From Polaribacter sp. Hel_I_88 (GTDB lineage Bacteria > Bacteroidota > Bacteroidia > Flavobacteriales > Flavobacteriaceae): a DNA stretch of 64,000 nucleotides. Position 1 is the first letter of the stretch, and the number at the start of each line of letters is the position of its first letter. The stretch lies in contig NZ_JHZZ01000001.1 of NCBI RefSeq assembly GCF_000687935.1, forward strand, positions 1,364,001-1,428,000, read 5' to 3'. Below, piece after piece: positions 53,161-61,732 of this stretch. The notes beneath the pieces were generated by a model. That model worked only from the letters and a program-made list of their open reading frames with translations. It was not told the origin of the DNA and ran no database searches. A program made the position numbers and the translations under genes.

Positions 53161-53198
53161 TAGGGTAAATTAATGTTTAGTTGTTTTACTAATAGAAG
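53161..53198 (+). promoter_or_regulatory. ECF promoter motif copy 2
   Basis: TAGGGTAAATTAATGTTTA is followed 19 bases after the first T by GTTGTTTTACTAATAGAAG. Same orientation as the lipoprotein gene at 53292. Confidence 0.65.
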
Positions 53199-53230
53199 GG
53201 CAATAAAAATAGTCTTTCAAAAAATAAAAG

Positions 53231-53268
53231 TAGGGTAAAATAAAACAAAGTTGTTTTACTTATAGAAA
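53231..53268 (+). promoter_or_regulatory. ECF promoter motif copy 3
   Basis: TAGGGTAAAATAAAACAAA is followed 19 bases after the first T by GTTGTTTTACTTATAGAAA. It is a near repeat of copy 2, offset by exactly 70 bases, and ends 23 bp before the lipoprotein start. Confidence 0.65.
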
Positions 53269-53291
53269 CATTAACCTTAAAATTAATTAAA

Positions 53292-54344
53292 ATGAAAACA
53301 TTAAAATTTATTTCGGCAATTGCACTAACAGCAATCATAGGATTTTCAGCTTGTCAATCTGAAGAAAGTACAGAAGTAGGTACAAATCCAAACGCAAATT
53401 CATCAACATCACCAACAGCTTCTAATTTTGAAAGAGCAGCAATGAACGATGGTTCTGATGACGATTTTTTAGACGGAAATTCATGTACAGAATTACTTTT
53501 TCCTTTATCAGCAACTGTAAATGGAAAACGAATAACATTATTAAGTAAGTTAGATTTTTCTGCAGTTTTAAATATTATGGGAGAATTTAATGATGATAAT
53601 GATACTGTTATTTTTGATTTTCCAATCAGTGTACAAACGAGCAATTACACAGAAGTTGTTGTAGAAAATCAAGCAGAATTTAACACACTAAAACAACAAT
53701 GTGAAGCTGCAGAACAACAAGGTAAAGACGCTATTTCTTGTATAGATATTCAATTTCCTGTAACCATGTTAACCTATAACGTTACTTTAGAACAAACAGG
53801 AAGTGTTTTTGTACAATCAAAAAAACAACTGTATACTTTTATGACAGGTTTACAGGGTGATGAATTATTTTCGGTAAATTATCCAATAAATGCAACGTTG
53901 AGTAATGGAACAACAATTGAAATTAAGAGCGATGCAGAATTTCAAAATGCAATTTCTGAATGTTTACAATTTGAAGATGAAAAAGATAATGCTGCAACTA
54001 CTGCTGCAGAAGTAGAAGCTATTTTAAGTGGTACAAAATTTAAAGTAGAAACTTTTGTAATTGCAGGTGTAAACAAAGCAAACGACTATGCAAATTGGTC
54101 TATAGAATTTACAAACGATTTAAAAATTGTAGCTAAAAACACCATAAACGCTACTCTTGGAGAAGTAGAAGGTACGTATACAGTAAGTTCAGAAACAGAA
54201 GCTTTTGTAAATATTAATTTTGCAAGTAATACTGCATTAAGTGCATTAAAAAACGATTGGATTGTAAGTACTTATAGCAATACTTTAGTTACATTTAAAA
54301 GTAAAACGGATGCTTCTGTAACATTAGCTTTTAAAAAGCTGTAA
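53292..54344 (+). CDS. Lipoprotein with four internal FP-type repeats
   Basis: A 350-residue lipoprotein (IIGFSACQSEE, Cys21). After a low-complexity Asn/Ser/Thr linker there are four related units that begin with an aromatic-Pro pair and strands: LLFPLSATVNGKRITLLS, FDFPISVQTSNYTEVVV, IQFPVTMLTYNVTLEQT and VNYPINATLSNGTTIEI. Each is followed by a helix such as AEFNTLKQQC or AEFQNAISEC. A C-terminal beta domain (about 250-350) resembles a lipocalin-like barrel. It is the likely first target of the ECF promoters. Function unknown. Confidence 0.8.
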   Translation: MKTLKFISAIALTAIIGFSACQSEESTEVGTNPNANSSTSPTASNFERAAMNDGSDDDFLDGNSCTELLFPLSATVNGKRITLLSKLDFSAVLNIMGEFNDDNDTVIFDFPISVQTSNYTEVVVENQAEFNTLKQQCEAAEQQGKDAISCIDIQFPVTMLTYNVTLEQTGSVFVQSKKQLYTFMTGLQGDELFSVNYPINATLSNGTTIEIKSDAEFQNAISECLQFEDEKDNAATTAAEVEAILSGTKFKVETFVIAGVNKANDYANWSIEFTNDLKIVAKNTINATLGEVEGTYTVSSETEAFVNINFASNTALSALKNDWIVSTYSNTLVTFKSKTDASVTLAFKKL

Positions 54345-54381
54345 TTAAATTAAAACAGAAAAAAAACAATAAATTAACATG

Positions 54382-54420
54382 CTTAACAACTGTTTTAAAC
54401 AGTTGTTAAGTTTTAAATTT
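54382..54420 (+). terminator. Terminator/attenuator between the two lipoprotein genes
   Basis: CTTAACAACTGTTT and AAACAGTTGTTAAG form a 14-bp inverted repeat with a one-base centre, followed by TTTTAAATTTTT. It lies between the genes at 53292 and 54426 and may reduce read-through. Confidence 0.7.
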
Positions 54421-54425
54421 TTAAG

Positions 54426-55202
54426 ATGAAAAATATTTTTAAATGTGTGCTATTTGTTTTTGCAGTTCTTATTTCCTGCACTTCAGAAACAGACGAAATG
54501 GTTGATAACAACCCTAATGTAAATACCTCCTTAAACAGGCAGGCAACTGGTTCATCTGCAAATAGTTTACTTGCTGATGATAGTTTTAAAAAGCTAATAG
54601 TAGAGGTTGGATATATACAAGGTTTTAAGCCAACTGAAAACGCTTTAAATAATTTTAAAAATTTTATAAATAATAGAGTAAATAAATCTCAAGGCATTGA
54701 ATTTATTACTAAAGAAATTCCGCCAACAGGAAAAGAGGTATATACTTTAGATGAAGTCGTAAATTTAGAAAAACAACATAGAACACAATATAACCTAGGC
54801 TCAACAATTGCAGTATGGGTTTTGTTTATAGATGGAAAATCTTCTAGCGATACCAATTCTGGAGCAGTTTTAGGATCTGCTTATTGGAACACATCTTTTG
54901 TAATTTATCAAGAAACCATTGTTGGTTTGAGTGATAGCCCTTTTGAACCGAATCGAAGCTTATTAGAAACTACAGTTATCAATCACGAGTTTGGTCATTT
55001 GCTAGGTTTAACCAATTTAGGAACAAATTTACAAAGTGATCACGAAGACTCAGCACATCCAAAACATTGTAATGTAGAAAGTTGTTTAATGTATTGGGCT
55101 GCAGAAACAAGTCAAGGAATAAGCAATATGCTTTCAGGTGGGCAAGCCCCAACATTAGATGCACAATGTTTAGCAGATTTAAAAGCCAATGGAGGTAAAT
55201 AA
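54426..55202 (+). CDS. Zinc metalloprotease lipoprotein
   Basis: A 258-residue lipoprotein (VLISCTSE, Cys18) with the zincin motif HEFGHLLGLTNLGT: His187, Glu188 and His191, then a downstream HxxH-rich block DHEDSAHPKHC (about 205-215) and CLMYW as a possible Met-turn. This layout is the membrane metalloprotease type of Bacteroidota. It lies after the repeat lipoprotein and before a porin, in the same direction, so it may be part of the ECF-controlled set. Confidence 0.87.
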   Translation: MKNIFKCVLFVFAVLISCTSETDEMVDNNPNVNTSLNRQATGSSANSLLADDSFKKLIVEVGYIQGFKPTENALNNFKNFINNRVNKSQGIEFITKEIPPTGKEVYTLDEVVNLEKQHRTQYNLGSTIAVWVLFIDGKSSSDTNSGAVLGSAYWNTSFVIYQETIVGLSDSPFEPNRSLLETTVINHEFGHLLGLTNLGTNLQSDHEDSAHPKHCNVESCLMYWAAETSQGISNMLSGGQAPTLDAQCLADLKANGGK

Positions 55203-55217
55203 ATAAAAAACTAAAAA

Positions 55218-55805
55218 ATGAAAACAATATATTTAACAATAGCTTTTGTAATTGCAAGTACATTGTCGTTAAAATCCCAAGATGCAGATACAAAAGCAAC
55301 AGCAGGTATAAAAGGAGGATATAATATTTCTTCCGTAAGTTTTGATGGAAATTCTGAAACTGAAAAATTACACGGATATCATATTGGTATTTATGGAGAA
55401 TCTTTTATAGGAAAATACTTTGCGATTCAACCCGAAATTTTATATTCAAAACAAGGATATAAAATAATAGACAATAGTGGAACGTATACGCAAAAGTTAG
55501 ATTATTTAAACATTCCTTTAATGCTAAAGCTATATCCTGTAAAAAGCTTTTTTTTAGAAGCAGGACCACAAATAGGTTTTTCAATTTCTCATAAAGAAAC
55601 CTTCGATTCAGGCTTTATTTTGTACGATTCATCAAAAGAATTTGAACCAAGCAATTTTGACTGGGGTATCAATTTAGGTGCAGGTTTTAAAAGTGATTCA
55701 GGAGTAAGTTTAGGAGCTAGATATCACATAGGACAAAATGATATTTATAACGAAGACAAACCCAAAAATAGGGTTTGGCAAATTTACGTAGGGTTTGATT
55801 TTTAA
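55218..55805 (+). CDS. Outer-membrane beta-barrel (PorT-like) protein
   Basis: A 195-residue protein with a signal peptide (YLTIAFVIASTLSLKSQ). The mature part has the eight-strand barrel pattern: AGIKGGYNISSVSF, LHGYHIGIYGESFIGKYFAI, QPEILYSKQGYKI, LDYLNIPLMLKLYPVKSFFL and a terminal strand VWQIYVGFDF ending in Phe. It is typical of PorT/OmpA-like barrels. It follows the metalloprotease by 15 bp. Confidence 0.85.
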   Translation: MKTIYLTIAFVIASTLSLKSQDADTKATAGIKGGYNISSVSFDGNSETEKLHGYHIGIYGESFIGKYFAIQPEILYSKQGYKIIDNSGTYTQKLDYLNIPLMLKLYPVKSFFLEAGPQIGFSISHKETFDSGFILYDSSKEFEPSNFDWGINLGAGFKSDSGVSLGARYHIGQNDIYNEDKPKNRVWQIYVGFDF

Positions 55806-55819
55806 GCATATTTTATTAA

Positions 55820-55850
55820 AAAAGGGAAGTATTTTTACTTCTCTTTTTTT
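55820..55850. terminator. Bidirectional terminator
   Basis: AAAAGGGAAGT and ACTTCTCTTTT pair (one G-U) around a short loop, with A and T tracts on both sides. It serves the porin gene and the convergent pseudouridine synthase gene. Confidence 0.7.
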
Positions 55851-56416
55851 ATGAATGCATCTACTTCTTTAATACCACCAACTTTTAAATTATCTAATTC
55901 AATTTCGCCAATTCTAACACGAATTAAACGTAAAGTAGGGAAACCAACTGCGGCTGTCATTTTTCTGACTTGTCTAAATTTACCTTCTTTTATAATGATT
56001 GCAACCCAACTTGTTGGGCCATGTCTTTCATCTCTAATTTTTTGACTTCTTAAATCAAAATTAGGATCTTCAATTAAAAAAGCTTTGCCAGGTTTTGTGA
56101 TGTATTTTTTACCATTAAAACCAATCTCTACACCCGTTTTTAATTTTTCTATAGCCTCTTGAGTAATTATTCCATCAACCTGAACATAATATTCTTTTTC
56201 GTATTTATTACTTCTAATTTCGTGCGATACTTTTCCATCTGTTGTTAAAAAAAGTAATCCTTCAGAGGCAACATCTAAACGTCCAATAGCCATAGTTCCT
56301 TCAGGAAAATCGTATAAATCTCCTAATAATTTCTTTTTCCTTTTTGCAGGATTTACAAACTGAGAAATCATTCCCCAAGGTTTATGAATAATAAAATGAC
56401 GATGTTTTTGAATCAA
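55835..56416 (-). CDS. Pseudouridine synthase, RluE/RsuA family
   Basis: A 193-residue enzyme with the active-site motif GRLDVASEGLLFLT (catalytic Asp48), an N-terminal strand FIIHKPWGMISQFV and the C-terminal KFRQVRKMTAAVGFPTLRL. It lacks an S4 domain, as RluE does. It isomerises a uridine in 23S rRNA, the precise target being unproven. A truncated relative lies at 48961-49101. It is downstream of the aldose-epimerase-like gene by one base. Confidence 0.92.
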   Translation of the reverse strand: MIQKHRHFIIHKPWGMISQFVNPAKRKKKLLGDLYDFPEGTMAIGRLDVASEGLLFLTTDGKVSHEIRSNKYEKEYYVQVDGIITQEAIEKLKTGVEIGFNGKKYITKPGKAFLIEDPNFDLRSQKIRDERHGPTSWVAIIIKEGKFRQVRKMTAAVGFPTLRLIRVRIGEIELDNLKVGGIKEVDAFIKKEK

Positions 56417-56417
56417 T

Positions 56418-57212
56418 CTAAATTATTTTTATACAGACAGAAAAGGTAACAATTCCGTTTAAAACACGCATATTTTTCTCTGAATATTTTTGGTTGGTGT
56501 AAGAAGTATAATGTGTAATTGGCTCTATACAAACCATATTATTTACCTCTGTCCAAAGCATAAAATTATTAAAACCTTTTGTGGTAATTTCTATATCCTT
56601 TTTATCAATATTTTTTAAGATGATTTTATCAGTCTCTAAAACTGGAAACGCATCAGAACCTGCATGTAAAATATTTTCTAAAGTATATTCTTTATGATTA
56701 GCTACAAAAGTTTCTTTACCAGAATCTGATAATAAAAAAGCAGGATGATAACCTAACATAAAAGGCATTTCTTCTTCTGAAATGATGGTAAATTCTATTT
56801 TTAAAATACCATTTTCTAGACTAAAACTTTTTTCGAAAGAAAAATCAAAAGGCCAAAAAAGAAATTTTTCAATAGATTTTTCCGGAAATTTACTATTCTT
56901 AATTTTGGTGTTTTTGGTGTATTTTTTAATAAAACTAGCTGTATTTTCATCCGAAGAAATTATTGCATATTCCATCTCACGCAACAAACCATGCTGATCT
57001 TGAATAGCATCACCATTTTTGGTGTGTACTTTAAAATCATTTTTGTCAATTGGGCCAATTATAGGAAACATTTCATCATCAGACTTTCGCCAACCTTTAT
57101 TGCCTTTTTGATGAATATATTCCTGATTTTCTTTTTTAAAACTAACTAATTCGCCTTTGTCAATAGTTACTGTTGATTTTTTATCATCAGAAATTAAAGT
57201 GATCGCATTCAT
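56418..57212 (-). CDS. Aldose 1-epimerase-like protein
   Basis: A 264-residue beta-sandwich protein of the mutarotase type: ITLISDDKKSTVTIDKGEL with GNKGWRKSDDEMFPIIGPID, FMLGYHPAFLL, and VCIEPITHYTSY for the catalytic Glu region. The domain shows the galactose mutarotase fold; the acceptor sugar is unknown. It lies upstream of the pseudouridine synthase gene with one base between, so they share an mRNA, and 4 bp after dinD. Confidence 0.87.
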   Translation of the reverse strand: MNAITLISDDKKSTVTIDKGELVSFKKENQEYIHQKGNKGWRKSDDEMFPIIGPIDKNDFKVHTKNGDAIQDQHGLLREMEYAIISSDENTASFIKKYTKNTKIKNSKFPEKSIEKFLFWPFDFSFEKSFSLENGILKIEFTIISEEEMPFMLGYHPAFLLSDSGKETFVANHKEYTLENILHAGSDAFPVLETDKIILKNIDKKDIEITTKGFNNFMLWTEVNNMVCIEPITHYTSYTNQKYSEKNMRVLNGIVTFSVCIKII

Positions 57213-57216
57213 TTTT

Positions 57217-58059
57217 TTAATTTAATTTTTTTGGATTCTTTCCAAGTTTTTTTGATTCAGAGTTTACTCTTCTTTCTAGTTTTTTAATATCTTCTTCTGG
57301 AGGTAAATTTTCTGGTTTAATACCTCTTTCAAGTAATATTTTTCTCACTGAACGATTATTTGTAATATGTTCAGCAGAAATACTTCTTTCATTTTTTAAA
57401 TCCTTTTCTTTAGTATTAAAAACAGTTATTTCTGTAGCAAAATCTTTTGCTTTTATAGTAATTGTAGGAAGATAATCAGCTAATGCTCTATTGTTTGGAA
57501 TTCCTAACTTTGTTTTCATTTGTTTAGTAGATCTTCCAAATAAAGCTTGGTCTCCTTTGCTTCTTATTAATCCAAAGTTTCTATCATTACCTGTTTTTTC
57601 AAATATTAATTCAGATAAATCTTTTTCTGAAATTGTTAATTTTTGTCTGGCTTGTAACCTTTCATAATCTTTAATTCTTTGTTCAATTAACTCAAATTTT
57701 CTAGTTTGCATTGCAAAATAATTTTGAGCAAAAGCAATACTTTCTTTTTTTGAATCTCCATTTTGAGCAATTAAGTAACAAGCATATCTTGTTAACATTA
57801 AATCATCTATTTCTCTTTTTGTATTGGATCCAATCTCGACCATTTTGTTGACGTCAACAAAATGGTCTGAAATTAAATTATCAGATGTTTCACATGTAAT
57901 TTTTGCCTTTACAATAACTTTCTGAAAATTTCTCCATTCAGCATATCCTAAAAGCTGTTGTAAATCTCTGGCAAACCAAAATTCTATATCATTTTCTGTA
58001 GTTTGAGAATGATCTTCGAAATTATAAGCTAAGTTTTTTATTATTTCCTTTTTCATCAA
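57217..58059 (-). CDS. dinD: DNA damage-inducible protein D (DinD)
   Basis: A 280-residue DinD: an N-terminal DUF1016/BRO-N-like block with FWFARDLQQLLGYAEWRNFQ, the family signature DLMLTRYACYLIAQNGDSKK, and a helical region IEQRIKDYERLQARQKLTIS. DinD is an SOS-regulated protein that in E. coli modulates RecA filaments. Its divergent neighbour here is recA itself, so a functional link is plausible. A 30-bp perfect palindrome lies inside the gene at 57838-57867. Confidence 0.93.
   Translation of the reverse strand: MMKKEIIKNLAYNFEDHSQTTENDIEFWFARDLQQLLGYAEWRNFQKVIVKAKITCETSDNLISDHFVDVNKMVEIGSNTKREIDDLMLTRYACYLIAQNGDSKKESIAFAQNYFAMQTRKFELIEQRIKDYERLQARQKLTISEKDLSELIFEKTGNDRNFGLIRSKGDQALFGRSTKQMKTKLGIPNNRALADYLPTITIKAKDFATEITVFNTKEKDLKNERSISAEHITNNRSVRKILLERGIKPENLPPEEDIKKLERRVNSESKKLGKNPKKLN
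57838..57867. repeat. 30-bp perfect palindrome inside dinD
   Basis: GACCATTTTGTTGAC is followed directly by its reverse complement, GTCAACAAAATGGTC. The centre is GACGTC. It encodes DHFVDVNKMV of DinD on the minus strand. Confidence 0.85.
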
Positions 58060-58167
58060 TTTATTTTATGTTGATAAATGTACAAAAATGAAATTAATTT
58101 ATTAGGAAAATCAACCTAGTTTTTCGTAACTTGTGCAACCGAATTTAATAGAATCTTAGACAAAAAT

Positions 58168-59175
58168 ATGGCAGTAAATAAAGAAAAAGAAGCAAAACTG
58201 AAAGCATTACAACTTACACTAGATAAGCTAGATAAAACGTATGGTAAAGGTTCTGTAATGAAGTTAGGGGATGTAGTTACTGAAGATATAGATGCAATTT
58301 CATCTGGTTCTTTAGGGCTAGATTTAGCTTTAGGAGTTGGAGGATATCCAAGAGGAAGAGTTATTGAAATTTATGGGCCAGAATCGTCTGGTAAAACAAC
58401 GTTAACATTGCACGCAATTGCAGAAGCTCAAAAATCTGGAGGAATTGCTGCTTTTATTGATGCAGAACACGCATTCGATAAATTTTACGCACAAAACTTA
58501 GGTGTTGATATCGATAATTTAATTATTTCTCAACCAGATCATGGAGAGCAAGCTTTAGAAATTGCAGAAAACTTAATACGTTCTGGTGCTATTGATATTG
58601 TTGTTATTGACTCTGTTGCAGCACTAACACCAAAATCTGAAATTGAAGGTGAAATGGGCGATTCTAAAATGGGGCTTCATGCACGTTTAATGAGCCAAGC
58701 TTTGCGTAAACTAACAGGTACAATTTCTAAAACAAAATGTACAGTTATATTTATCAATCAATTAAGAGAAAAAATTGGGGTAATGTTTGGAAATCCAGAA
58801 ACAACAACTGGTGGAAACGCATTAAAATTTTATGCTTCTGTACGTTTAGATATTAGAAGAAGAACACAAATTAAAGACGGAGACAGAGTTATTGGAAACA
58901 GTACCAAAGTTAAAGTTGTAAAAAATAAAGTTGCACCTCCTTTTCAAGTTGCAGAATTTGATATTATGTATGGAGAAGGAATATCAAAAGTTGGAGAAAT
59001 TTTAGATATTGGTGTAGAATTAGGCATTGTTAAAAAAAGTGGATCTTGGTTCAGTTATGGTGAAACAAAACTCGGGCAAGGTAGAGATTCTGTAAAAGGA
59101 TTAATCAAAGACAACCACGAATTAGCAGAAGAACTTGAAGGTAAAATTAAATTTGCTATTGAAAACCAAGAATAA
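58168..59175 (+). CDS. recA: Recombinase A
   Basis: RecA is the strand-exchange protein of homologous recombination and SOS induction. The 335-residue protein has Walker A GPESSGKT (70-77), the [10 protein letters not shown] block with Walker B, the conserved loop [20 protein letters not shown] and a short C-terminal domain. Length is typical. It is divergent from dinD with about 108 bp between; I could not recognise a LexA box there. Confidence 0.97.
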   Translation: MAVNKEKEAKLKALQLTLDKLDKTYGKGSVMKLGDVVTEDIDAISSGSLGLDLALGVGGYPRGRVIEIYGPESSGKTTLTLHAIAEAQKSGGIAAFIDAEHAFDKFYAQNLGVDIDNLIISQPDHGEQALEIAENLIRSGAIDIVVIDSVAALTPKSEIEGEMGDSKMGLHARLMSQALRKLTGTISKTKCTVIFINQLREKIGVMFGNPETTTGGNALKFYASVRLDIRRRTQIKDGDRVIGNSTKVKVVKNKVAPPFQVAEFDIMYGEGISKVGEILDIGVELGIVKKSGSWFSYGETKLGQGRDSVKGLIKDNHELAEELEGKIKFAIENQE

Positions 59176-59202
59176 GTATTATTAAAAGTTCTAACTATTA
59201 TT

Positions 59203-59243
59203 AAAACTGCTGTAGAAGTAATCAATCTATAGCAGTTTTTTTA
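59203..59243 (+). terminator. Terminator after recA
   Basis: AAAACTGCTGTAG pairs with CTATAGCAGTTTT (one G-U) with an 11-base loop, followed by TTTATTTTT. Confidence 0.75.
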
Positions 59244-59249
59244 TTTTTA

Positions 59250-59792
59250 ATGATGATTGAAATCTCGGAAAACATACAATTAAAAACCATCACAAAAGAA
59301 GATTATAATTTTCTTTTTAGGTTGATGAATGAAATTTATCCAGCAGCTTATAGTAGTTTTTGGATTGATGAAGGAGATTGGTATCTAAATTCTCAATATT
59401 CAAAAGAGAATATCTTAAAAGAGCTTTTACAGCAAAATGCAGAGTATTATTTTGTAATTTATAAAGATGAAATAGTCGGAAATTTTAGAATTGTTTGGGA
59501 TGAAAAATTAGCAGGTTTATCGCCAGAAAAACAACTAAAATTGCACAGAATTTATTTGCATCAAAAAACCCAAGGAAAAGGAGTTGGCAAACAATTAATG
59601 CTTTGGTTAGAAGAAAAAGCCAGACAAAAAAAGTACCAAATTATTTGGTTAGATGCAATGGATGAAAAGCCGCAAGCATTTCAATTTTATAAAAAATTAG
59701 GATACAACTATCATTCTCATACTTTTTTACCTTTCGATTTAATGCTTGATGAGGTTCGAAAAATGAGTCAACTTTATAAAAAACTAAACTAA
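59250..59792 (+). CDS. GNAT-family acetyltransferase
   Basis: A 180-residue GNAT protein with RLHRIYLHQKTQGKGVGKQL (acetyl-CoA motif Q-x-x-G-K-G) and C-terminal IIWLDAMDEKPQAFQFYKKLGY, typical of N-acetyltransferases. The ATG at 59250 is followed at once by a second (MMIEIS); either may be used. It follows the recA terminator. The acceptor is unknown. Confidence 0.88.
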   Translation: MMIEISENIQLKTITKEDYNFLFRLMNEIYPAAYSSFWIDEGDWYLNSQYSKENILKELLQQNAEYYFVIYKDEIVGNFRIVWDEKLAGLSPEKQLKLHRIYLHQKTQGKGVGKQLMLWLEEKARQKKYQIIWLDAMDEKPQAFQFYKKLGYNYHSHTFLPFDLMLDEVRKMSQLYKKLN

Positions 59793-59793
59793 A

Positions 59794-59946
59794 CTATTCT
59801 TTCGATAATACTTTTACCAACCAAAGAATTAAATAAAAACCAATTCCTAGACCAGCAAATAAAACAAGTAAAACAAATAATATTCTAATATTTTTTGCAG
59901 TAAAATTTGTTTTTGTACTCAACCATTCACAAACACCTAAAATCAT
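59794..59946 (-). CDS. PspC-domain miniprotein (50 aa)
   Basis: An ATG at 59946 gives MILGVCEWLSTKTNFTAKNI and then RILFVLLVLFAGLGIGFYLI, ending LWLVKVLSKE. It has the PspC pattern (LGVCxxL... RxLFVLL... GxGxxxYLILWLV) in a single helix-rich domain of 50 residues. PspC domains sit in the inner membrane; in the phage-shock system they sense stress. A stand-alone version this short suggests a remnant or a mini PspC. It is convergent with the GNAT gene. Confidence 0.8.
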   Translation of the reverse strand: MILGVCEWLSTKTNFTAKNIRILFVLLVLFAGLGIGFYLILWLVKVLSKE

Positions 59947-59963
59947 AATTTCTTTATATTTAA

Positions 59964-60329
59964 TTAACCTTTAAATGGAGGTATTTCTCTTGTTAATCGC
60001 TCAATTTCTTTTACAATTTCAAGTCTATTTTTTGACTTTAATTCGAAGTATAAATTTTCCCAATCGCCATTGTAAGATACTTTTTTGGTTTTCGAATTGA
60101 TTTCTTCTGTAAGATTTATTACACGCAAATAAAAATATCCATTCACATCATTTTCTGGTCTAAAATCTAAATTTATAGCTCTCATTAAGCTATAATTATT
60201 TAAATGTACAAGAGAGCTAGAATCTAAATAATGCATGGTTTCTTCTGATGGATCAGCTTCATAAAATAAATTCCATTCTACATGCCAACCAGCAGAAATT
60301 CTTAAAGGTTGCAAATCTATATCATCCAT
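59964..60329 (-). CDS. Conserved-looking protein of unknown function
   Basis: A 121-residue soluble protein: MDDIDLQPLRISAGWHVEWN, then YFYLRVINLTEEI and a C-terminal helix LKSKNRLEIVKEIERLTREI ending in PPFKG. The Trp/Tyr-rich strands suggest a small alpha/beta domain. I do not recognise the family. It is the last of a compact run with dut and the esterase upstream (3 bp from dut). Confidence 0.7.
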   Translation of the reverse strand: MDDIDLQPLRISAGWHVEWNLFYEADPSEETMHYLDSSSLVHLNNYSLMRAINLDFRPENDVNGYFYLRVINLTEEINSKTKKVSYNGDWENLYFELKSKNRLEIVKEIERLTREIPPFKG

Positions 60330-60332
60330 AAC

Positions 60333-60764
60333 TTAAACTCCTGTACTTCCAAAACCACCTGAACCACGTTCAGTTTTATTTAAAACAGTAACTTCTTCCC
60401 AACTTACACGTTCATGCTTTGCAATAATTAACTGTGCAATTCTTTCACCATCATTTATCACAAAAGTATCATTTGATAAATTGACTAAAATTACACCAAT
60501 TTCTCCACGATAATCTGCATCAACAGTTCCAGGAGCATTTAAAACAGTAATTCCGTTTTTGGCAGCCAAACCACTTCTTGGTCTTACTTGTGCTTCAAAA
60601 CCAATAGGCAAAGCTATAAATAAACCCGTTTTTACAATGGTTCTTTCCAAAGGTTTTAAAGTGATGCTTTTTTCAATATTTGCTCTTAAATCCATTCCTG
60701 CAGCTCCTTCAGTTTCGTAAGTAGGAGTTGCATGTTTTGATTTGTTAATGATTTGTACGTTCAT
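60333..60764 (-). CDS. dut: Deoxyuridine triphosphatase
   Basis: dUTPase converts dUTP to dUMP, keeping uracil out of DNA and feeding thymidylate synthesis. The 143-residue protein shows all five motifs: [35 protein letters not shown] and the C-terminal [11 protein letters not shown] trimer is expected. Start ATG overlaps the esterase stop by one base. Confidence 0.97.
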   Translation of the reverse strand: MNVQIINKSKHATPTYETEGAAGMDLRANIEKSITLKPLERTIVKTGLFIALPIGFEAQVRPRSGLAAKNGITVLNAPGTVDADYRGEIGVILVNLSNDTFVINDGERIAQLIIAKHERVSWEEVTVLNKTERGSGGFGSTGV

Positions 60765-61639
60765 TATTTTATGTTATATAAAAATTCAATTACTTCTAAA
60801 AATTCTACTTCCCAAAAAGACTCTGTATGTTTGCCTTCTTCAACAATTTTAGTTTTTATATGATCTTTTGGAAACCCTAAATCTGTTAATAACTTTGCCA
60901 TGTTTTCAGTATCAGGAATCATAGAATCGCCCTCTTTTCCACCCACTAAAAAGTAAATTTTTGAGTTTTGTTGATTGCCATTTTTTGTGGCAAAATCATT
61001 TATTTTATCAGAAGAAAACCAAAAAGAGGTTGATAATGCTCCAATTTTACCAAAAACAGTTGGATATTTTAAACCTCCGTAAAAAGAAATTAATCCACCT
61101 AAAGAACTTCCAATAATGGCTGTATTTTCTGAATTTGTTTCTGTTCTATAGTTTTTATCAATGTAAGGTTTTAATTCATTTGCCAAAAAATCGATATAAA
61201 TAGCGCCTTTTCCACCACCATATTTTTCGTTTTTATAAGGTGTGTATTCTTCAATTCTTTTTTCACCACCATTTTCTACACCCACAACAATAAAACCTTT
61301 TCCTGTTTTTTCGTAAAGTGCATTTAAAGTGCCATCAACATCCCATTCACCCACAAAAGAGGTTGCATCATCAAATAAATTTTGAGCATCGTGCATATAA
61401 ATTACAGGATATTTTTCTTCTGAAGAATCATAATTTGGTGGCAAATACAACCAAACTTTATGAGAAATATCATTTAACCCATCAATAACAAATTCTTTTT
61501 CTAAAATAGATACATTTTCAGATTTTGTAGAAACTTTTTGCTCGGTTTTTGCTGGTACATCCTCTTTTTTTTCGACTTTCTTTTTACAGGAAATCAGTAC
61601 TATTAAAAAAGCTAAAATAAGAATAACGGTTATTTTCAT
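60764..61639 (-). CDS. Esterase lipoprotein (esterase D-like, alpha/beta hydrolase)
   Basis: A 291-residue protein with a lipoprotein signal ([10 protein letters not shown], Cys18). The alpha/beta-hydrolase domain has [30 protein letters not shown], the nucleophile elbow GSSLGG in [14 protein letters not shown] and a C-terminal [10 protein letters not shown] carrying the catalytic His. It resembles the Fes/esterase D-type (DUF3327-like) family that may hydrolyse esters of siderophores or sugars. The substrate is unknown. dut follows in the same unit. Confidence 0.88.
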   Translation of the reverse strand: MKITVILILAFLIVLISCKKKVEKKEDVPAKTEQKVSTKSENVSILEKEFVIDGLNDISHKVWLYLPPNYDSSEEKYPVIYMHDAQNLFDDATSFVGEWDVDGTLNALYEKTGKGFIVVGVENGGEKRIEEYTPYKNEKYGGGKGAIYIDFLANELKPYIDKNYRTETNSENTAIIGSSLGGLISFYGGLKYPTVFGKIGALSTSFWFSSDKINDFATKNGNQQNSKIYFLVGGKEGDSMIPDTENMAKLLTDLGFPKDHIKTKIVEEGKHTESFWEVEFLEVIEFLYNIK

Positions 61640-61706
61640 AGTTCAGGTTGATTTCCAACAAATATAATAAATCAGGGAACTTTTCATCAAAAGATAATAG
61701 TTTTCT

Positions 61707-61714
61707 TATTTTTG
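61707..61714 (+). promoter_or_regulatory. -7 box for gpsA
   Basis: TATTTTTG is an exact TAnnTTTG match, 18 bp before the ATG. Confidence 0.6.
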
Positions 61715-61732
61715 AGGTCAAAATAAGAGAAC

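Noticed and set aside
58060..58167. LexA box between dinD and recA
   Set aside because: No clear palindrome shared by both promoters was found; the short ATCAA/TTGAT dyad is too weak to claim.
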